Notes: generated by a model from the sequence alone, not told the origin. A stretch of 64,000 nucleotides of DNA from Gemmatimonadota bacterium (GCA_016720805.1 JADKJZ010000014.1:1054001-1118000); one strand, 5' to 3'; positions 43,632 to 52,866 are shown, counted from the stretch's first letter. Program-made: numbers and translations.

Positions 43632-45410
43632 GTGGCTACCCTCCCCGCCATCGTCGTGGCCCTGGTGGCCGGTGGCGCAATGGCGTGGTGGAGCTACCGA
43701 GGTCGCACGGCGCAGCCGCTCGCCATGGCGGCGGCGGTTTGCCGGACACTCGGCGCCGCACTCCTGGTCCTCCTCCTCCTCAATCCGACACTCTCCTCCC
43801 GGCTGCTCACGCAGCGTCCGCTGATCCTGCTCGACCATTCCGTCTCGATGCTCGCGCAGCGCGGCCAGGGCTCGGCGGCTCGCGCGGCGGCGGCCGCGCT
43901 GGGCGACACCGTCGCCTTCGGCGACCTCGCGCCTGGTGAAGCGGGTGGGCGCAGCATGCTTGGGGCGGCATTGCCCGCGGCACTCGCCAGCGGCCGGCCG
44001 GTCACGGTCGTGACCGATGGCGAAATCGGTGACGCCGACGCGCTGCCGACCGAGCTGCTTGCGACGACCACGGTGCGCCTCTTTCCGCGCGGCCCTGGGG
44101 ATGACGTGGCGCTGGTCGAGGTTCGTGGTCCCGAACGGTTGGCTGCAGGCGATTCGCTGCATCTGCGGGTCGAAGCGCGGCGAGTGGGCGCGGCACCCGA
44201 CAGCACGCGGATCGAGATTCGCGACGGTGCCCAACTGCTGCAGGCCGCGACGATCAGGCTGGGCAGTACCGGGCGCGGCGTCGTGGACCTTGCGATGGCC
44301 ATGCCGTCGGCGAGTGTCGGGCTGCGGTGGCTGGAGATCCGTCGCGTCGGTGCCGCCGATGCGGAAGCCGGGGACGATCTTCGTTGGTGGGCGGTCCGCG
44401 TGACCCCGTCACCGGGGGTGGTGGTGTTGGCGAGTGCACCGGACTGGGACGGACGTTTCCTGTATCGCGCACTCCGCGATGTCACCGAGGCCCCCGTCCG
44501 TGGTTACGCCCAGTTGCAGCCGGGGCAGTGGCGCCGGATGGACGATCTCCGTCGTGTGCCGGCCGCCGAGGTGCAGGCGGCGGCACGAGCCGCCGATCTG
44601 CTCGCCGTGCGCGGTGAGGTCGAACCTTGGCGTCGCAGCGGCCGCGCACGGCTCCTCTGGCCCGTCGCGGCGATGGCGGGAGACTGGTACCTCGCGCCGA
44701 GCGCCTCCTCACCGGTCGCGGGCGGCTTTGCCGGGGGCGATGCCGATTCGTTGCCGCCTGCCGTCGCCGTGACGCCCCTCGGCGCCGAGGCGACCTCGGC
44801 ATGGGTCGGCGCCACCGCGCGACTCGCGCGGCGCGGGAGCGATGTCCCCGTGATCGGCGGACAGCAGGGGCGGGACGGCCGCACCGTCACCTTCGGCGCG
44901 GACGGCCTCTTCCGATGGGGCTTTCGGGGTGGGGTGTCCGAGCAGGTGTGGCGCGCCCTCGTGGCCGATGCGGCGGCGTGGTTGCTGGCAACGCCCGATT
45001 CGGCGAGCGCAGCCATCCGGCCGATCGCCCTGGTGACGCCGCGGGGGCGGGCGGTCCGGTTTCGCTGGGTTGGCAGTCGGGCGCCGGAACCCGTCGCCAT
45101 CACCCTCCGCGACTCGGCGCGAACTCGAGTCGACACCCTGCGCTTCGACGCCGGCGGAGAGGCCTCCATTCCGTTGCCGGTTGGTCGCTATCGCTACCTC
45201 GTGGCCGATGGCGGTGGTAGCGGGGACTTCGGCGTGGAGCCCTACGCCGACGAACTGGTCCCGACCCCGGTGACCCTCACGGAGCGGCGGGCGACGGTCG
45301 CGACGGCCTCGACCGGGCGTGGTGCTCGCGAATGGCCCGCGCTGTTCCTGCTGATCGTCCTCGCCTTCGGGGCGGAGTGGCTCCTCCGCCGCCGACTCGG
45401 CATGCGCTAG
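43632..45410 (+). CDS. Membrane protein with von Willebrand A-like domain
   Basis: The 592-residue protein has two N-terminal membrane helices, then a domain with a MIDAS-like DxSxS in LDHSVSML and VTVVTDGE, then a beta-rich periplasmic region and a final membrane helix (WPALFLLIVLAFGAEWLLRR). It resembles the putative glutamine amidotransferase/BatA-type proteins of Bacteroidota and Gemmatimonadota. Substrate and partner are unknown. The GTG start lies 5 bases after hisA. Confidence 0.75.
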   Translation: MATLPAIVVALVAGGAMAWWSYRGRTAQPLAMAAAVCRTLGAALLVLLLLNPTLSSRLLTQRPLILLDHSVSMLAQRGQGSAARAAAAALGDTVAFGDLAPGEAGGRSMLGAALPAALASGRPVTVVTDGEIGDADALPTELLATTTVRLFPRGPGDDVALVEVRGPERLAAGDSLHLRVEARRVGAAPDSTRIEIRDGAQLLQAATIRLGSTGRGVVDLAMAMPSASVGLRWLEIRRVGAADAEAGDDLRWWAVRVTPSPGVVVLASAPDWDGRFLYRALRDVTEAPVRGYAQLQPGQWRRMDDLRRVPAAEVQAAARAADLLAVRGEVEPWRRSGRARLLWPVAAMAGDWYLAPSASSPVAGGFAGGDADSLPPAVAVTPLGAEATSAWVGATARLARRGSDVPVIGGQQGRDGRTVTFGADGLFRWGFRGGVSEQVWRALVADAAAWLLATPDSASAAIRPIALVTPRGRAVRFRWVGSRAPEPVAITLRDSARTRVDTLRFDAGGEASIPLPVGRYRYLVADGGGSGDFGVEPYADELVPTPVTLTERRATVATASTGRGAREWPALFLLIVLAFGAEWLLRRRLGMR

Positions 45411-45437
45411 GATTCGGCATCACATGTTCAGGATGAA

Positions 45438-46349
45438 ATGATGGCACGACTCGGGGAAAAACTCGGACTCTGGCAACGGATCAAGCGGCTGGCGCTCACG
45501 GACGTGGGGGCGCTCGCACGCGGCCTCAATGCCGACGATCTCGAACAGATGGAGCGCGTGCTGATCGAGGCCGATTTCGGCGTGCCCGCCACGCTCGACC
45601 TGGTTGCCTTCCTCGAGGGCGAGGTGCGCAAGGGGAAGTTGAAGACCGATGTGCAGTTGCGCGACGCCGTCGTGACGCAATTGGGCGCAATGCTTGCCGG
45701 TCCGTCGGACCCCGCGAGGCTTGAGTCTCCCGCGAGCGGTCCGACTGTCGTCCTCGTGGTCGGCGTGAATGGCGTGGGGAAGACCACCTCGGTCGCGAAG
45801 CTCGCGCGCCGGCTTCAGCAGGAGGGAAAGAAGGTGCTCCTCGGCGCGGCAGACACGTATCGCGCCGGCGCCGTCGCGCAGCTTGAGACCTGGGCCGCAC
45901 GACTCGGCATCGAATGCGTCTCGGGCGCGTCGGGGGGCGACCCGGCGGCGGTGGCGTACGATGCGGTCGAGGCGGCGATTGCCCGGAATGTCGACGTGGT
46001 GGTGATCGACACCGCGGGGCGTCTGCACACGCAGGACGGCCTGATGGCAGAGCTCAGCAAGGTGGTGCGTGTCGTGGCGAAGAAGCTGCCCGGCGCGCCG
46101 CACGAAGTCTTTCTGGTGCTCGATGGCACCGTCGGCCAGAATGCGGTGCAGCAGGGGAAACTCTTCGGCAAGGTGGTGTCGCCGACCGGACTGGTGATCA
46201 CCAAGCTCGATGGCACTGCCCGCGGCGGCGCGATCGTGGCACTTCGTCGGGAGCTCAACGTACCGATCCGCTTCGTCGGGACCGGCGAGACGGTGGATGA
46301 CTTCGCGCCGTTCGATCCGCGGGCCTGGGCGGAGACGCTCTTTGACTGA
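45438..46349 (+). CDS. ftsY: Signal recognition particle receptor FtsY
   Basis: The 303-residue protein consists of the helical N domain (residues 1-85) and the SRP GTPase G domain with VVGVNGVGKTTSVAKLA, DTYRAGAVAQLE, DTAGR and TKLDGTARGG. The acidic A domain of E. coli FtsY is absent, as in many phyla. FtsY docks ribosome-SRP complexes to SecYEG. An AGGA site lies close to the start; two adjacent ATGs are possible. Its stop overlaps the next start. Confidence 0.95.
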   Translation: MMARLGEKLGLWQRIKRLALTDVGALARGLNADDLEQMERVLIEADFGVPATLDLVAFLEGEVRKGKLKTDVQLRDAVVTQLGAMLAGPSDPARLESPASGPTVVLVVGVNGVGKTTSVAKLARRLQQEGKKVLLGAADTYRAGAVAQLETWAARLGIECVSGASGGDPAAVAYDAVEAAIARNVDVVVIDTAGRLHTQDGLMAELSKVVRVVAKKLPGAPHEVFLVLDGTVGQNAVQQGKLFGKVVSPTGLVITKLDGTARGGAIVALRRELNVPIRFVGTGETVDDFAPFDPRAWAETLFD

Positions 46350-46830
46350 GGCACGCCCAACGCCGTGGCGCGCCCCATCGGCCGTCCTCGCCATGCTCGT
46401 GGCGGGGACGGCCGCGGTCTTGGTGGGCTATGGGGCGGCGTGGCTGCCAGGCGGCGCGCCACCGTGGGCCAGTTGGGCGATGGTCATCGGCATGGCGCTG
46501 CTGTTGCCGGGCACGCTCTTGCTGGGCGCACTGCGACGTGGTCGGAACAGCGTTCGCCTGGTGCTGATCGCGCTGGCACTCGGCCTCCTGCTGGTCGTGG
46601 CGTTCGGCGCGGCGTTGCTGCTGCCGGCCGCTGGTGCGGAAGAGGCCCTGTTCCTCGGCCTGCCGCGGCGCGCGGCGATCATCGTCTACGGCGTCGGGCT
46701 CGTGCCGCTCCTCTTCCTGCCGTGGGCGTTCGCGCGTGACTTCCGTGACTTCGGACTCGATGAGGCCCGCCTGGACGCGCTCCGGCGCGAGTGTGCGCGG
46801 GTCGGCCCGCCTCGGGAGCCGCGACCATGA
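46342..46830 (+). CDS. Small membrane protein preceding the symporter
   Basis: The 162-residue protein starts at a TTG overlapping the ftsY stop. It has four hydrophobic segments (for example VLAMLVAGTAAVLVGYGAAW and LVLIALALGLLLVVAFGAALL) and a charged C-terminal tail of about 30 residues with DFRDFGLDEARLDALRREC. No family is recognised. It overlaps the symporter gene by 4 bases, so it could be an accessory subunit. The start codon is the least certain feature. Confidence 0.65.
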   Translation: MTEARPTPWRAPSAVLAMLVAGTAAVLVGYGAAWLPGGAPPWASWAMVIGMALLLPGTLLLGALRRGRNSVRLVLIALALGLLLVVAFGAALLLPAAGAEEALFLGLPRRAAIIVYGVGLVPLLFLPWAFARDFRDFGLDEARLDALRRECARVGPPREPRP

Positions 46831-48284
46831 TCGTCGCCGTGGCGATCGGCTACCTCGCGCTCTGTCTGCTGATCGGGGCGTGGGCCGCGCGCCGCACGCA
46901 CTCGGCGCAGGACTTCTTCGTCGCTGGCGCGGGGATCGGGCTGTGGCCGTTGGCGATCGCATCGATGGCGGCCACACTGTCGGGCTTCGCGTTCATTGGC
47001 GGTCCCGGCTTGCTCTACAGCGTGGGTACCGGTGCGCTCTTCATTGTGCTGCCTGCCGGCATCACCGGGGCACTGAGTGCCTGGCTGCTGGGGAGTCGGA
47101 TGCGCCTGCTGGGCGAAGTGCGGGGCCTGATGACCGTCCCCGACGCGATCGGCGTGCGGTACCGGTCGCGGGCCGCGCAGGGGCTCTCGGCGCTCGCCAT
47201 CCTGGTGGCGACGATCGGATACCTTGCGACCAACCTGCTCGCGCTCGGCCTGATCATCGACGCGATCTTCCACACGGGGCTCCCGCTGGGGATCGTGATC
47301 GGCGCGGTGGTGGTGGTGGCCTACTCGGCCGCCGGAGGCATCCTCGCCGGCATCTACACCGATCTGGTGCAGGGGGCCATCATGGCGCTCGCCTCGATGC
47401 TGGTCTTCGGCGCGGCGATGACCAGCGGTGGGGGGCTCGGCGGCATCTCGCGGACCATCCTGGCGCATGAGCCGATGCTGCTCGGGCCGTGGGGGAAATT
47501 CACCCCGCTGGCGGCGCTCTCCTTCTTCTTCGTATTCGCCCTGGGCACGCTGGGCCAGCCGCACGTGATCCACAAGTACTACATGCTGCGCGATCCTCGT
47601 CGGTTGCGGTGGTACCCGTTGCTGATGACCGGGGCGATGGTGGTGACGCTGCTGCTCTACTTTGGCGTGGGTGTCGCGATCAAGGCCGCGGTCCTGCGGG
47701 GTGACGTCCCGCCGCTGGCGAGGGGGGATGACGCCACCCCGACCTTCCTGCTGCGCTACACGGCCCCCTGGCTCGCGGGGCTCGTCTTCAGCGGCGTCGC
47801 CGCTGCGATCATGAGTACCGTCAATTCCTTCTTCAGCGTCGGCGCGGCCGCGATCACGCACGATCTTCCCGTGGCATTCGGACGTCGCGCCACAAACGAG
47901 TTGCGAGGTGGCCGGATGGCGACGCTCGCGTTGGCGGTCCTCGCGACATTGCTTGCCCTCGGCAGCGGCCAGGCCGTGGCCCTCCTCGGCGTCTTCGGCT
48001 GGGGGCTCTTTGCCTCGACCCTCGTACCGGCACTCGCCATCGGACTGAACTGGCCAGGAGCCACCCGGAAGGGGGCCCTCGCCTCGATCGGCGTCGGTCT
48101 GGTGACCACCCTCCTCTTCGAGACCCTCGCCTGGGCCAAGGCCTACACCTTCCCGGCCGGCGTCACGGTCTCGGGACTCTCCCTGATCCTGGCGATGGCC
48201 ACCTTCTTCGCGGTGTCGTGGCTGACGCGCGACGAGGCGGAGGGAGATCTCGATGCGGACGTGCGGGTGATCATCGAAAGCTGA
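46827..48284 (+). CDS. Sodium:solute symporter family (SSS) transporter
   Basis: The 485-residue protein has about 13 membrane segments. The N-terminal FFVAGAGIGLWPLAIASMAA matches the SSS helix-1 region, followed by AATLSGFAFIGGPGLLY, SAAGGILAGIYTDLVQG and, later, SGVAAAIMSTVNSFF. These are shared by PutP, PanF and ActP. Substrate cannot be read from the sequence; candidates are proline, pantothenate or a carboxylate. It ends shortly before a heptamer repeat and recG. Confidence 0.9.
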   Translation: MIVAVAIGYLALCLLIGAWAARRTHSAQDFFVAGAGIGLWPLAIASMAATLSGFAFIGGPGLLYSVGTGALFIVLPAGITGALSAWLLGSRMRLLGEVRGLMTVPDAIGVRYRSRAAQGLSALAILVATIGYLATNLLALGLIIDAIFHTGLPLGIVIGAVVVVAYSAAGGILAGIYTDLVQGAIMALASMLVFGAAMTSGGGLGGISRTILAHEPMLLGPWGKFTPLAALSFFFVFALGTLGQPHVIHKYYMLRDPRRLRWYPLLMTGAMVVTLLLYFGVGVAIKAAVLRGDVPPLARGDDATPTFLLRYTAPWLAGLVFSGVAAAIMSTVNSFFSVGAAAITHDLPVAFGRRATNELRGGRMATLALAVLATLLALGSGQAVALLGVFGWGLFASTLVPALAIGLNWPGATRKGALASIGVGLVTTLLFETLAWAKAYTFPAGVTVSGLSLILAMATFFAVSWLTRDEAEGDLDADVRVIIES

Positions 48285-48294
48285 AGGGTCGTTA

Positions 48295-48329
48295 CGATGA
48301 TCGATCATCGATCATCGATCATCGATCGT
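48295..48329. repeat. Heptamer tandem repeat CGATCAT x5 before recG
   Basis: CGATGAT, three CGATCAT and CGATCGT sit 10 bases after the symporter stop. The array is partly self-complementary and is followed at once by the recG -10 box. Confidence 0.85.
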
Positions 48330-48340
48330 CGAATCTCTCT

Positions 48341-48346
48341 TATCTT
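48341..48346 (+). promoter_or_regulatory. -10 element (TATCTT) of recG
   Basis: The box is identical to that before murC and likewise ends 6 bases before the start codon. The -35 position falls in the heptamer array and shows no consensus. Confidence 0.45.
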
Positions 48347-48352
48347 GGTCTC

Positions 48353-50416
48353 ATGGCCCAACTCCGCCTCGACACTCCCATCCAGTTCCTGAAAGGCATC
48401 GGCGAGAAGCGCGCCGACGCCTTCGCGCGGCTGGGCGTGGTGTCGGTGCACGACCTGCTGCACCACCTGCCGCATCGCTACATCGACGCCTCGACCACCA
48501 CGCCGCTCGCGCAGGCGCGTGTCGGCGATGATGTGGCGTGCATCGGTACGGTCGTCAGCAAGGGGGTGCTGCCGACGCGGAAGGGGCTGCGGGTCTTCCA
48601 TGCCGTGCTCAAGGATGCGAGCGGGTTGCTGGAGTGTGCCTGGCCCGGGCAGGCGTTCCTCGACCGGACGCTGGCCGTGGGGCAGTTGATCCTCGTGGCA
48701 GGCCCGATCCGCTTCTATCACGGCCGGCAGATGGCACCGCGCGAGCTGGTGATTCTCGGCGACGCCGACGATCCGGCTGCCGCGGGGCGGATCCTCCCGG
48801 TCTATCCCGCCACCGAGGGGCTCTCGCACAAGCAGATCCGCGCGCTGATGGAGACGCACCTCGACACCCTCTCGCCGTTGGTGCCGGACGTCCTCGACCC
48901 GACGCTGCGCGACCGCTTTGCGTTGCCGTCATTGGCGGATGCACTGCGGGCTGTGCACCGCCCGACGACGATGGCGGAGGCGGAGTCGGGACGGCGCCGG
49001 TTGGCACTGGACGAACTGCTCGACCTGCAGCTCATGTTGGCGCGCGCTCGTCACGTGGCGCGCCATGGGCAGCGCGGCCAGACCTTCACGCTGCACAAGA
49101 CCTTCACGTCACAGCTGCGCGAGGCGCTGCCGTGGCCGCTCACCGGCGACCAGAAGAAGGCGATCCGCGAGATCTTCGAGGACATGACGCACGAGGAGCG
49201 GATGCACCGCCTCGTGATGGGCGATGTCGGCACCGGGAAGACGGTGGTGGCGCTCTTCGCAATGCTGCTGGCGCTGGAGAACGACTGCCAGGCCGCCCTG
49301 ATGGCGCCGACGGAACTGCTCGCCGAGCAACACCACCGGACGCTCACGACGCTGCTCGCCCCGCTTGGGCTCGTGCCGGAGCTGCTGCTCGGGCGACTGA
49401 CCGCAGCCGAGAAGAAGGCGGCGCACGCCCGGCTGCGCACCGGTGCCACGAAGCTGGTTGTCGGGACGCATGCACTCGTGCAGGAGTCGGTGGCCTTCCA
49501 GCGCCTCGGCCTGGTGGTGATCGACGAACAGCACCGCTTCGGGGTGGAGCAACGCGCTGCGCTGATGGGGAAGGGGGAGGCACCCGACGTGCTGCTGTTG
49601 ACCGCCACGCCTATCCCGCGCTCGTTGGCACTGACGCGCTACGGCGACCTCGATGCCTCGCTGCTCAAGGAGCGGCCGCCTGGGCGCGGCACCATCCGCA
49701 CCGCCGTCCGCACGCCGTCGCAACGTCGGCGGGTCTTCGAGTTCCTGCGCGAGACGGCACTCAAGGGCGGGCAGGTCTACATCGTCCTGCCGGTGATCGA
49801 GGAGTCGGAGAAGGCCGACCTGCGCGCGGCGCAGACGATGGCGACCTCGCTCACGGCGCAGTGGCCGGATGTGACGGTCGGACTGGTGCATGGCCGGCTC
49901 AAGGCACCAGAGCGTGATCAGGTCATGCGCGACTTCCGCGACGGCAAGATCGGCGTGCTGGTCGCCACCACGGTGATCGAGGTCGGGATCGACGTCGCGA
50001 ATGCGACGGTCATGGTCATCGAGCATCCGGAGCGCTTCGGGCTGGCGCAGTTGCACCAGCTCCGCGGCCGCGTCGGACGGGGGAGCGGCGACTCGCACAG
50101 CATCCTGCTCACCGTCGGCGAGGACGTCCCGGAGCGGCTCCGGGCGTTCTCGAAGACCGACGACGGCTTCGCGATCGCCGAGCTCGACTTGCAGGAGCGC
50201 CGGCAAGGCGACCTGCTCGGCGCCCGGCAGTCCGGCGGCGTCGACTTCAAGGTGGCCCGCTTCCCGGACGACACCGACCTGCTCACCGAGGCGCGCGCCC
50301 TCGCGCGCACGATTCTCGACGCCGACCCGACCCTGGACCGCCGCGAGCATCAGGCGCTGAAGGATCGGGTGGTGACGCGGTATCCGAGGGGGGAGACGTT
50401 GTTTAGGGTGGGATGA
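48353..50416 (+). CDS. recG: ATP-dependent DNA helicase RecG
   Basis: The 687-residue protein has an OB-fold wedge domain in the first third (FLKGIGEKRADAFARLGV, then an OB region to about 230). The SF2 motor follows with MGDVGTGKTVVA, TELLAEQHH, the DEQH box in VIDEQHRFGVEQR, TATPIPRSLA and a C-terminal QLRGRVGRG. RecG remodels stalled replication forks and Holliday junctions. The ATG is 6 bases after a TATCTT box. Its stop codon lies inside a heptamer repeat (GGATGAT). Confidence 0.96.
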   Translation: MAQLRLDTPIQFLKGIGEKRADAFARLGVVSVHDLLHHLPHRYIDASTTTPLAQARVGDDVACIGTVVSKGVLPTRKGLRVFHAVLKDASGLLECAWPGQAFLDRTLAVGQLILVAGPIRFYHGRQMAPRELVILGDADDPAAAGRILPVYPATEGLSHKQIRALMETHLDTLSPLVPDVLDPTLRDRFALPSLADALRAVHRPTTMAEAESGRRRLALDELLDLQLMLARARHVARHGQRGQTFTLHKTFTSQLREALPWPLTGDQKKAIREIFEDMTHEERMHRLVMGDVGTGKTVVALFAMLLALENDCQAALMAPTELLAEQHHRTLTTLLAPLGLVPELLLGRLTAAEKKAAHARLRTGATKLVVGTHALVQESVAFQRLGLVVIDEQHRFGVEQRAALMGKGEAPDVLLLTATPIPRSLALTRYGDLDASLLKERPPGRGTIRTAVRTPSQRRRVFEFLRETALKGGQVYIVLPVIEESEKADLRAAQTMATSLTAQWPDVTVGLVHGRLKAPERDQVMRDFRDGKIGVLVATTVIEVGIDVANATVMVIEHPERFGLAQLHQLRGRVGRGSGDSHSILLTVGEDVPERLRAFSKTDDGFAIAELDLQERRQGDLLGARQSGGVDFKVARFPDDTDLLTEARALARTILDADPTLDRREHQALKDRVVTRYPRGETLFRVG

Positions 50417-50445
50417 TGGATGATGGATGATGGATGATGGATGAT
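50411..50445. repeat. Heptamer tandem repeat GGATGAT x5 at the recG stop
   Basis: Five perfect GGATGAT units; the recG stop (GGA TGA) is in the first one. CGATGG follows. As the unit contains TGA and its length is not a multiple of three, every forward frame meets a stop within 21 bases. Confidence 0.9.
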
Positions 50446-50464
50446 CGATGGCCTGTCTCGGAGT

Positions 50465-50512
50465 TGTCATCCTGAGCGTAATGGCCCGAAGGGCCGCGCA
50501 GTCGAAGGACCT
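50465..50512. repeat. REP-like element, inverted copy
   Basis: Reading the minus strand, an AGGTCCTTCGACTGCGC start and a GCTCAGGATGACA end flank a short hairpin (GGCCC-GAA-GGGCC, 50483-50495). The same two ends recur at 51656-51703 in forward orientation and partly at 52886-52911. Confidence 0.7.
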
Positions 50513-50567
50513 ACGACCTACGACCTACGACGTACGACCCTAACAACCAACGACCAACGACTAACGG
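50511..50567. repeat. Heptamer array CTACGAC x4 then YYAACGR x4
   Basis: CTACGAC x3, GTACGAC, then CTAACAA, CCAACGA, CCAACGA and CTAACGG. It ends 6 bases before the GTG of the first zinc-ribbon gene. TAACGG at the end could serve as a weak -10 box. A longer version precedes the second paralogue. Confidence 0.8.
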
Positions 50568-50573
50568 CTCTCC

Positions 50574-51602
50574 GTGTACTCCACCTGCCTCTTCTGCACC
50601 AAGGACCTCGGCACCAACGAGGTGATCGAGACGCTGCCCATCGGGCGGCGGCTCGCCTTTGATGCGTCGCAGGGTCGGCTCTGGGTGGTGTGCCGGCACT
50701 GCGCCAAGTGGAACCTGGTGCCGTTCGAGTCGCGGCTCGAGAGCATCGACGCGTGCGAGCGACTCTTCCGCGACACGCCGACGCGGTACTCGACCGACAA
50801 CATCGGCTTGGCGCGGGTGAAGGAGGGCTTGGAGCTGGTGCGGATCGGGCCGGCGCAGCGGCCGGAGTTTGCGGGGTGGCGGTATGGGGACCAGTTCAGG
50901 CGACGGCGTCGGCGGAACCTCCTGATCGGTGTTGGCGGCGCGGCGTTAGTGGGTGGGGCAGTGTTGGCACCTGGCCTGTCTGGCGGCATGGGAGCGCTTG
51001 CAGCGGTGTTCGCCTATCAATGGGGCGACGTCGCATTCGCAGCACTCAGAGCTTCCCGAGGCCGGATGGCGGTCGTCGATCCTCGGAATGGCGTCCGCCA
51101 GACACTCTGGCGAACGGCGATGACGAGCGCGCGCGTCGCGTGGCGGGATAGCACGCCCGTGTTGCGCGTCATGCCCCTCCTCAGCCGGAAGCTCGAGTGG
51201 CACGGCGATGACGTCCCTCGCATCGGTCAACGGGTTATGGCCGGGGTCAACTTGCTCGACGGGGGCCGGAAGGCACTGGCGGCGGCGACCACAATACTGG
51301 GAGACCACCACGGCGATCTTTCGAGCTGGATGATGCTTCGGTCGAAGGAGCCGGGTTTCGTCGATCCGCGCACCGGGAGCTCCCCGGTCTTCGCCGCGAA
51401 TCGTGCCGACTATTGGCAGGGATATGGCGAACCCATGCTCATCATCGGCAAGCTTCCCGAGGTCGAGCGGCTGGCCGTAGAGATGTACTTCGCCGAATCC
51501 GCCGAACGCAACTACCTCGAGGGTGAGCTCACACTTCTCGAGCGCGAATGGCGTCAGGCGGAGCAACTCGCGAAGATTGCCGATGGGCTGGCGCTGGAGT
51601 AG
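50574..51602 (+). CDS. Zinc-ribbon membrane protein, paralogue 1 of 4
   Basis: This 342-residue protein belongs to a family I do not recognise. An N-terminal zinc ribbon has cysteine pairs C5-x2-C8 and C40-x2-C43. A conserved block through about residue 105 ends in FAGWRYG and a run of arginines. One or two hydrophobic segments (about 114-150) follow, then a variable region and a conserved C-terminal helix (LTLLEREWRQAEQLAKIADG). The basic patch before the membrane suggests a cytoplasmic ribbon. The GTG start has no ribosome-binding site. The first 317 bases are almost identical to those of paralogue 2. Confidence 0.8.
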   Translation: MYSTCLFCTKDLGTNEVIETLPIGRRLAFDASQGRLWVVCRHCAKWNLVPFESRLESIDACERLFRDTPTRYSTDNIGLARVKEGLELVRIGPAQRPEFAGWRYGDQFRRRRRRNLLIGVGGAALVGGAVLAPGLSGGMGALAAVFAYQWGDVAFAALRASRGRMAVVDPRNGVRQTLWRTAMTSARVAWRDSTPVLRVMPLLSRKLEWHGDDVPRIGQRVMAGVNLLDGGRKALAAATTILGDHHGDLSSWMMLRSKEPGFVDPRTGSSPVFAANRADYWQGYGEPMLIIGKLPEVERLAVEMYFAESAERNYLEGELTLLEREWRQAEQLAKIADGLALE

Positions 51603-51630
51603 GCGAGAAGCGAGAAGCGAGAAGCGATAA
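51603..51630. repeat. Heptamer tandem repeat GCGAGAA x4
   Basis: Three GCGAGAA units and GCGATAA begin directly after the stop codon of paralogue 1. Sequence differs from other arrays but the period is the same. Confidence 0.85.
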
Positions 51631-51635
51631 GGGCC

Positions 51636-51703
51636 AAGTGCATTCGCGAGCACGCAGGTCCTTCGACTGCGCAGCCCTGCGGGCTGCTTCGCTCAGGATG
51701 ACA
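51636..51703. repeat. REP-like element, forward copy
   Basis: It starts with AAGTGCATTCGCGAGCACG, continues with AGGTCCTTCGACTGCGC, contains the hairpin GCAGCCC-TGC-GGGCTGC (51671-51687) and ends GCTCAGGATGACA. The first 22 bases recur at 52865. Confidence 0.7.
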
Positions 51704-51709
51704 TAACTC

Positions 51710-51802
51710 CTACGACCTACGACTTACGACCTACGACCTACGACCTACGACTTACGACCTACGACGTACGACCCTAACGACCAACGACTAACGACTAACG
51801 AC
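51710..51802. repeat. Heptamer array YTACGAC x9 then YAACGAC x4
   Basis: This is the longest array of the window: CTACGAC and TTACGAC units, one GTACGAC, then CCTAACGAC, CAACGAC and two TAACGAC. It ends six bases before the GTG of paralogue 2. The final part matches the array before paralogue 1 with a few substitutions. Confidence 0.85.
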
Positions 51803-51807
51803 TCTCC

Positions 51808-52866
51808 GTGTACTCCACCTGCCTCTTCTGCACCAAGGACCTCGGCACCAACGAGGTGATCGAGACGTTGCCCATCGGGCGGCGGCTCGCCTTTGATGCG
51901 TCGCAGGGTCGGCTCTGGGTGGTGTGCCGGCACTGCGCCAAGTGGAACCTGGTGCCGTTCGAGTCGCGGCTCGAGAGCATCGACGCGTGCGAGCGACTCT
52001 TCCGCGACACGCCGACGCGGTACTCGACCGACAACATCGGCTTGGCGCGGGTGAAGGAGGGCTTGGAGCTGGTGCGGATCGGGCCGGCGCAGCGGCCGGA
52101 GTTTGCGGGGTGGCGGTATGGGGAGCAGTACAACCGCCGTCGGCGGAATGCCTATCTGATCGGGGGCGCGGGCGTGGTGGTTGGAATGGGGGCGATCGCC
52201 GCGCTGAGCGCGTTCGGCTTTGCGGCGGCCAGTGGTGGCTATCTCAGCTATCAACTCGTGAAGGCAGGATGGGATGCCGGGCTGAATCGCCAGGCCAGGT
52301 TTCTGCTCCCCGATCCCGATCCCGCCGCGCGCGAGACGGTGCGACTCGATCGCAGTCACCTGAAGCACGCCACGATTTCCTGGGAAGACGGCACGCCATC
52401 GCTGGACCTTCCCCACCCGAAGCACCTCAAGAAGGGGGACTTCGTCCTCTCCTACCGCGGTGCCGAGCTGCAGTCGGTGGGGCGTCGGGCTGTCGCTGGC
52501 CTCAACCTGCTTGTTGGCGGACGATCCCAGTTGCAGGAAGGCAGCCGGATCCTCGCGGAGAATCACGGCGATCTCTCGGACTGGCTCCGCCGCCGCACCG
52601 TTGCACTCGCGGACGTCCCCAAGGCCGGAACCCCGAAACACTGGGTGAACTACACTGCCCCTTACCTTGTGCTCGACAAGCTCAACGCCGGTGACCGCAT
52701 GGCCGTCGAACTCTGGATGAACGAGGACATCGAGCGGCAGTGGCTCGAGGGAGAGCTTACTCTTCTGGAGCGCGAATGGCGTCAGGCGGAGGAGCTGGCC
52801 AAGATCAGCGATGCGCTGGCGCTGCCGGAGACGGCGGATGAGGAACTCGCGAAACGGAAGGGGTAA
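51808..52866 (+). CDS. Zinc-ribbon membrane protein, paralogue 2 of 4
   Basis: The 352-residue protein has a first 106-residue block that is identical at protein level to paralogue 1, with C5, C8, C40 and C43. The DNA differs at one base seen (T at 51868). After GGGGA at 52124 the sequences diverge abruptly. The hydrophobic region here is AYLIGGAGVVVGMGAIAALS plus AFGFAAASGGYLSYQLV. The C-terminal helix LTLLEREWRQAEELAKISDA is again shared. This mosaic layout indicates recent duplication or gene conversion of the 5' part only. The gene starts with GTG without a visible ribosome-binding site. Confidence 0.8.
   Translation: MYSTCLFCTKDLGTNEVIETLPIGRRLAFDASQGRLWVVCRHCAKWNLVPFESRLESIDACERLFRDTPTRYSTDNIGLARVKEGLELVRIGPAQRPEFAGWRYGEQYNRRRRNAYLIGGAGVVVGMGAIAALSAFGFAAASGGYLSYQLVKAGWDAGLNRQARFLLPDPDPAARETVRLDRSHLKHATISWEDGTPSLDLPHPKHLKKGDFVLSYRGAELQSVGRRAVAGLNLLVGGRSQLQEGSRILAENHGDLSDWLRRRTVALADVPKAGTPKHWVNYTAPYLVLDKLNAGDRMAVELWMNEDIERQWLEGELTLLEREWRQAEELAKISDALALPETADEELAKRKG

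Noticed and set aside
46686..48308. 540-codon minus-strand open frame opposite the symporter gene
   Set aside because: The translation is low-complexity, rich in charged residues and Gly/Arg, and overlaps an obvious 13-helix transporter completely.
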